The translations under genes were made by a program, and so were the position numbers. The notes under the pieces are model-generated. The model did no database searches, was not told where the DNA came from, and saw only the letters and a list, made by a program, of their open reading frames with translations. Of a stretch of DNA of 14,566 nucleotides, positions 12,699-14,566 are shown piece by piece; positions within the stretch are counted from its first letter, which is position 1; each line of letters begins with the position of its first letter. The DNA is from Armatimonadetes bacterium UBA5419 (GTDB taxonomy: Bacteria > Armatimonadota > UBA10988), in NCBI GenBank assembly GCA_002409445.1, contig DHNJ01000067.1, positions 5,519 to 20,084 of the forward strand. Direction: 5' to 3'.

Positions 12699-13985
12699 CT
12701 AGACCTCAACCCGCTCGACCGCCGCGCCGAGGCTGCGCAGCCGCTCGTCGATCCGCTCGTAGCCGCGGTCGATCTGCCCGACGTTGTGGATCACCGAGCG
12801 CCCCTCGGCGGCCAGCGCGGCGATCAGCAGGGCCATGCCGGCGCGGATATCCGGGCTGGACATGACCTGCCCGCGCAGCCGGCTCGGGCCGTAGACCACC
12901 GCGCGGTGCGGGTCGCAGAGGACGATCTTGGCGCCCATATCGAGCAGCCGGTCGATGAAGAACAGGCGGCTCTCGTACATTTTCTCGTGGATCAGGACCA
13001 GCCCGCGCGCTTGGGTGGCGACGACCAGGGCGATGCTAACCAGGTCGGCGGGGAATCCGGGCCACGGCGCGTCGTCGATCTTGGGGATCGCGCCGCCCCA
13101 GTCCTCCTGCACGACCAGCTCCTGGCCGCCGGGCACGAGCACGTCGTCGCCGTGGACCTCGAACTCGAGGTTCAGCCGGCGCAGGACGATGCGGGTCATG
13201 GCCAGGTCGCGCGGGCCGGCGTCGGCGATGGTCAGCGCCGAGCCGGTCGCCGCGGCGAGGCCGATGAAGCTGCCGACCTCGAGGAAATCGGGCCCGAGCC
13301 GGTGCGTGGCGCCGCCCAGCTGGGCCACGCCGTCGATCTCGATGATGTTGCTGCCGTGGCCGCGGATGCGCGCGCCCATCGCGCAGAGCAGCTCGCAGAG
13401 GCCGCGCACGTGCGGCTCGCTGGCGGCGTTGAGGATGACCGTGCGGCCGGTGGCAGTGACCGCGGCGAGGATCGCGTTCTCGGTGCCGGTGACCGACGCC
13501 TCGTCGAGGAACAGCTCGCCGCCGTGCAGCCCGCCCGGCGCGCGCAGGACCAGGCTCTCGCCCTCCTCGAGCTCGGCGCCCAGCCCGCAGAGCACGAGCA
13601 GGTGCGTATCGACGCGCCGCCGGCCGATGCGGTCGCCGCCGGGGGGCGCCAGCTCGACCTGGCCCAGCCGCGCGAGCAGCGGGCCGGCGAGCAGGATCGA
13701 GCCGCGGATACGCCGGGCGACCTCGCCCTCGAGCGGCGCGGCGGTCAGGTTGGCCGCGCAGAGCGCCCAGGTCTGCGGCCCGCGCTGGCTGACCTCGACC
13801 CCCAGCCCGGCGACCAGCTCGAGCATGGCGCGCACGTCGAGGATGTCCGGCACGTTGTCGAGGATGACTTCCCGGTCGGTCAGCAGGCACGCAGCGATCG
13901 CCGGCAGCGCCTCGTTCTTGTTGCCCACGGGCCGAATCGTCCCCGCCAACCGCTGTCCACCATCGATGACCAACGCCTCTGCCAC
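12699..13985 (-). CDS. murA: UDP-N-acetylglucosamine 1-carboxyvinyltransferase (MurA type) with Cys-to-Asp active site
   Basis: Transfers enolpyruvate from PEP to UDP-GlcNAc, the first committed step of peptidoglycan synthesis, in the cytoplasm. The protein is 428 residues (E. coli 419). K23-N24 in VGNKNEALP match K22-N23 of E. coli. The catalytic loop reads PPGGDRIGRRRVDTH: the residue equal to Cys115 is Asp118, with R123 equal to R120. GFPADLVS carries the D305 equivalent (D314), and IHEKMYESRLFFIDRLLDMGA and QVMSSPDIRAGMALLIAAL complete the fold. GTG 13985 is chosen because GGAGG (13991-13995) lies 5 nt upstream; the slightly longer reading from a TTG at 13997 would include that ribosome binding site in the coding sequence. 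TACACT (14007-14012, minus strand) could be its -10. It could be a MurA paralogue rather than the sole enzyme. Confidence 0.9.
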   Translation of the reverse strand: MAEALVIDGGQRLAGTIRPVGNKNEALPAIAACLLTDREVILDNVPDILDVRAMLELVAGLGVEVSQRGPQTWALCAANLTAAPLEGEVARRIRGSILLAGPLLARLGQVELAPPGGDRIGRRRVDTHLLVLCGLGAELEEGESLVLRAPGGLHGGELFLDEASVTGTENAILAAVTATGRTVILNAASEPHVRGLCELLCAMGARIRGHGSNIIEIDGVAQLGGATHRLGPDFLEVGSFIGLAAATGSALTIADAGPRDLAMTRIVLRRLNLEFEVHGDDVLVPGGQELVVQEDWGGAIPKIDDAPWPGFPADLVSIALVVATQARGLVLIHEKMYESRLFFIDRLLDMGAKIVLCDPHRAVVYGPSRLRGQVMSSPDIRAGMALLIAALAAEGRSVIHNVGQIDRGYERIDERLRSLGAAVERVEV

Positions 13986-13990
13986 AAAAT

Positions 13991-13995
13991 CCTCC
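13991..13995 (-). promoter_or_regulatory. Shine-Dalgarno that decides the murA start
   Basis: On the minus strand GGAGG is followed by ATTTT and then GTG. This fixes translation at 13985 rather than at the TTG at 13997. Confidence 0.8.
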
Positions 13996-14006
13996 AAACG
14001 GCGAAC

Positions 14007-14012
14007 AGTGTA
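14007..14012 (-). promoter_or_regulatory. Possible -10 element for murA
   Basis: TACACT on the minus strand has four consensus matches and would place the transcript start about 15 nt before the GTG. There is no recognisable -35 box at 16-18 bp, because the upstream bases are a GC-rich palindrome (plus strand 14031-14048). Weak evidence. Confidence 0.3.
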
Positions 14013-14030
14013 ACTGATGGGTGCGGGCGC

Positions 14031-14048
14031 GGGCCGCGGGCCCGGCCC
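14031..14048. repeat. GC-rich palindrome in the divergent murA / KdsC-like spacer
   Basis: GGGCCG and CGGCCC flank a 6-base GC centre. It lies in the 125-nt region between two divergent genes, so it is unlikely to be a terminator. It may be an operator-like site or simply GC-rich sequence. Confidence 0.3.
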
Positions 14049-14110
14049 TGTGGTACCCTTGTGCGCCAGACAACAGGGCGGGGCAGACTGTCGCCCGGGG
14101 AGATCATAAG

Positions 14111-14566
14111 ATGCGCGAAACCCTCGAGAATGCGGACCGGATGAAGGCGGTGGGGGCGCTGTTGGTGGGCCTCGAGGGCGGGTTGGCCACGTCGCGGCTG
14201 AGCCTCGCGGCCGAGCCGGCCGGCTCGCTCTGGTGCGGCGATCTGATCGGCATCGAGCTGGCCCGGGCCGCCGGCTGGCGGGTCGGCCTGATCGCCCGCC
14301 GGCAAACCCCCGAGGTCGCGCAACTGGTGGCCAAGGTGCCCGGCCTCGAGCTGATCGCCAACCCGGCCCAGGCCTGGGACGGCTGGGCCGAGCCCGCCGC
14401 GACCGCCTATCTCGGCGCCGACCTGCCCGACCTGCCGCTGATGGGCGCAGCCGGGCTGAGCCTTTGTCCGGCCGACGCCGCGTTGGTCGTCCGCAAGCGC
14501 GCCTGCCTGATCCTCGAGAGCAGCGGCGGCCGCGGCGCCGTGCGCGAGGCGGTCGAGCGGCTGCTG
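14111..14566 (+). CDS. KdsC-like HAD-superfamily protein lacking catalytic residues (3' partial)
   Basis: The frame runs from ATG 14111 off the right edge (152 residues visible) with GGGGAG (14097-14102) 8 nt upstream. The C-terminal pattern LMGAAGLSLCPADAALVVRKRACLILESSGGRGAVREAVERLL matches the end of 3-deoxy-manno-octulosonate-8-phosphate phosphatase (KdsC), where GGRGAVRE is diagnostic. The catalytic parts are degenerate. The nucleophile motif LDVDGVLSDG aligns with VGLEGGLATS (Gly20 for the first Asp, Glu22 for the second). The motif II Thr of ITGR is Ala (LIARRQ). The metal-binding GDDLxD is GADLPDLPLM. The flap between the first motif and the RDGYGI region is also shortened (GDLIGI here). 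The frame is intact and codon use normal, so this looks like a maintained non-catalytic homologue. Its role, perhaps structural or regulatory in Kdo synthesis, is unknown. Confidence 0.72.
   Translation, partial: MRETLENADRMKAVGALLVGLEGGLATSRLSLAAEPAGSLWCGDLIGIELARAAGWRVGLIARRQTPEVAQLVAKVPGLELIANPAQAWDGWAEPAATAYLGADLPDLPLMGAAGLSLCPADAALVVRKRACLILESSGGRGAVREAVERLL

Noticed and set aside
12786..14144. Plus-strand open frames opposite murA (361 and 452 codons)
   Set aside because: The minus strand encodes MurA with all landmark motifs; the opposite frames are composition artefacts.

Overview
This window is GC-rich and densely coded, and looks like a chromosome segment from a diderm (Gram-negative-type) bacterium. 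Two things suggest an outer membrane: the first gene ends in a beta-barrel-like domain with a C-terminal aromatic residue, and the last gene resembles the Kdo-8-phosphate phosphatase KdsC. Perfect or near-perfect Shine-Dalgarno sequences and one near-consensus sigma70-type promoter are present. I cannot name the organism or phylum from the sequence. No tRNA, rRNA, CRISPR array, transposase or phage gene was seen.

Layout. (1) 1-2058: 3' part of a TolB-type propeller plus barrel surface protein, open at the left edge. (2) 2082-3251: an IscS/NifS-type cysteine desulfurase. (3) 3305-9622: eight co-directional genes packed with gaps of at most 13 nt or small overlaps, behind a clear promoter (TTGACA, 17 bp, TACAAT) whose -35 box contains the stop codon of the cysteine desulfurase. 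In order they are a DHH/DHHA1 phosphoesterase, a UPF0173 metallo-beta-lactamase-fold hydrolase, an RsbW-type ATPase, a second MBL-fold hydrolase, AcpS, a FabG-like reductase, a FabF-like ketosynthase and a catalytically dead, chain-length-factor-like ketosynthase. (4) 9623-11564: a secreted protein of unknown function (10052-11050) sitting between two islands of short modular hairpin repeats. (5) 11565-13985, minus strand: MurA, then a URO-D-superfamily protein. (6) 14111 to the right edge, plus strand: a KdsC-like HAD protein that has lost its catalytic residues.

How the genes may work together. AcpS, FabG, ketosynthase and CLF-like protein together suggest a specialised acyl or polyketide-like chain-building set, with AcpS arming a carrier protein encoded elsewhere. 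No ACP, dehydratase or thioesterase gene is visible, so the pathway is incomplete here and its product is unknown. The first four genes of the operon look like phosphate-ester hydrolysis, metal-dependent hydrolysis and partner-switching regulation; their link to the acyl genes rests only on co-transcription.

The most notable points are the pseudoenzyme-like KdsC homologue, the ketosynthase/dead-ketosynthase pair, MurA with Asp in place of the usual catalytic Cys (a change known from naturally fosfomycin-resistant bacteria), a FabG-like protein with Cys at the tetrad Asn position, and the mosaic hairpin repeats with compensatory stem changes.
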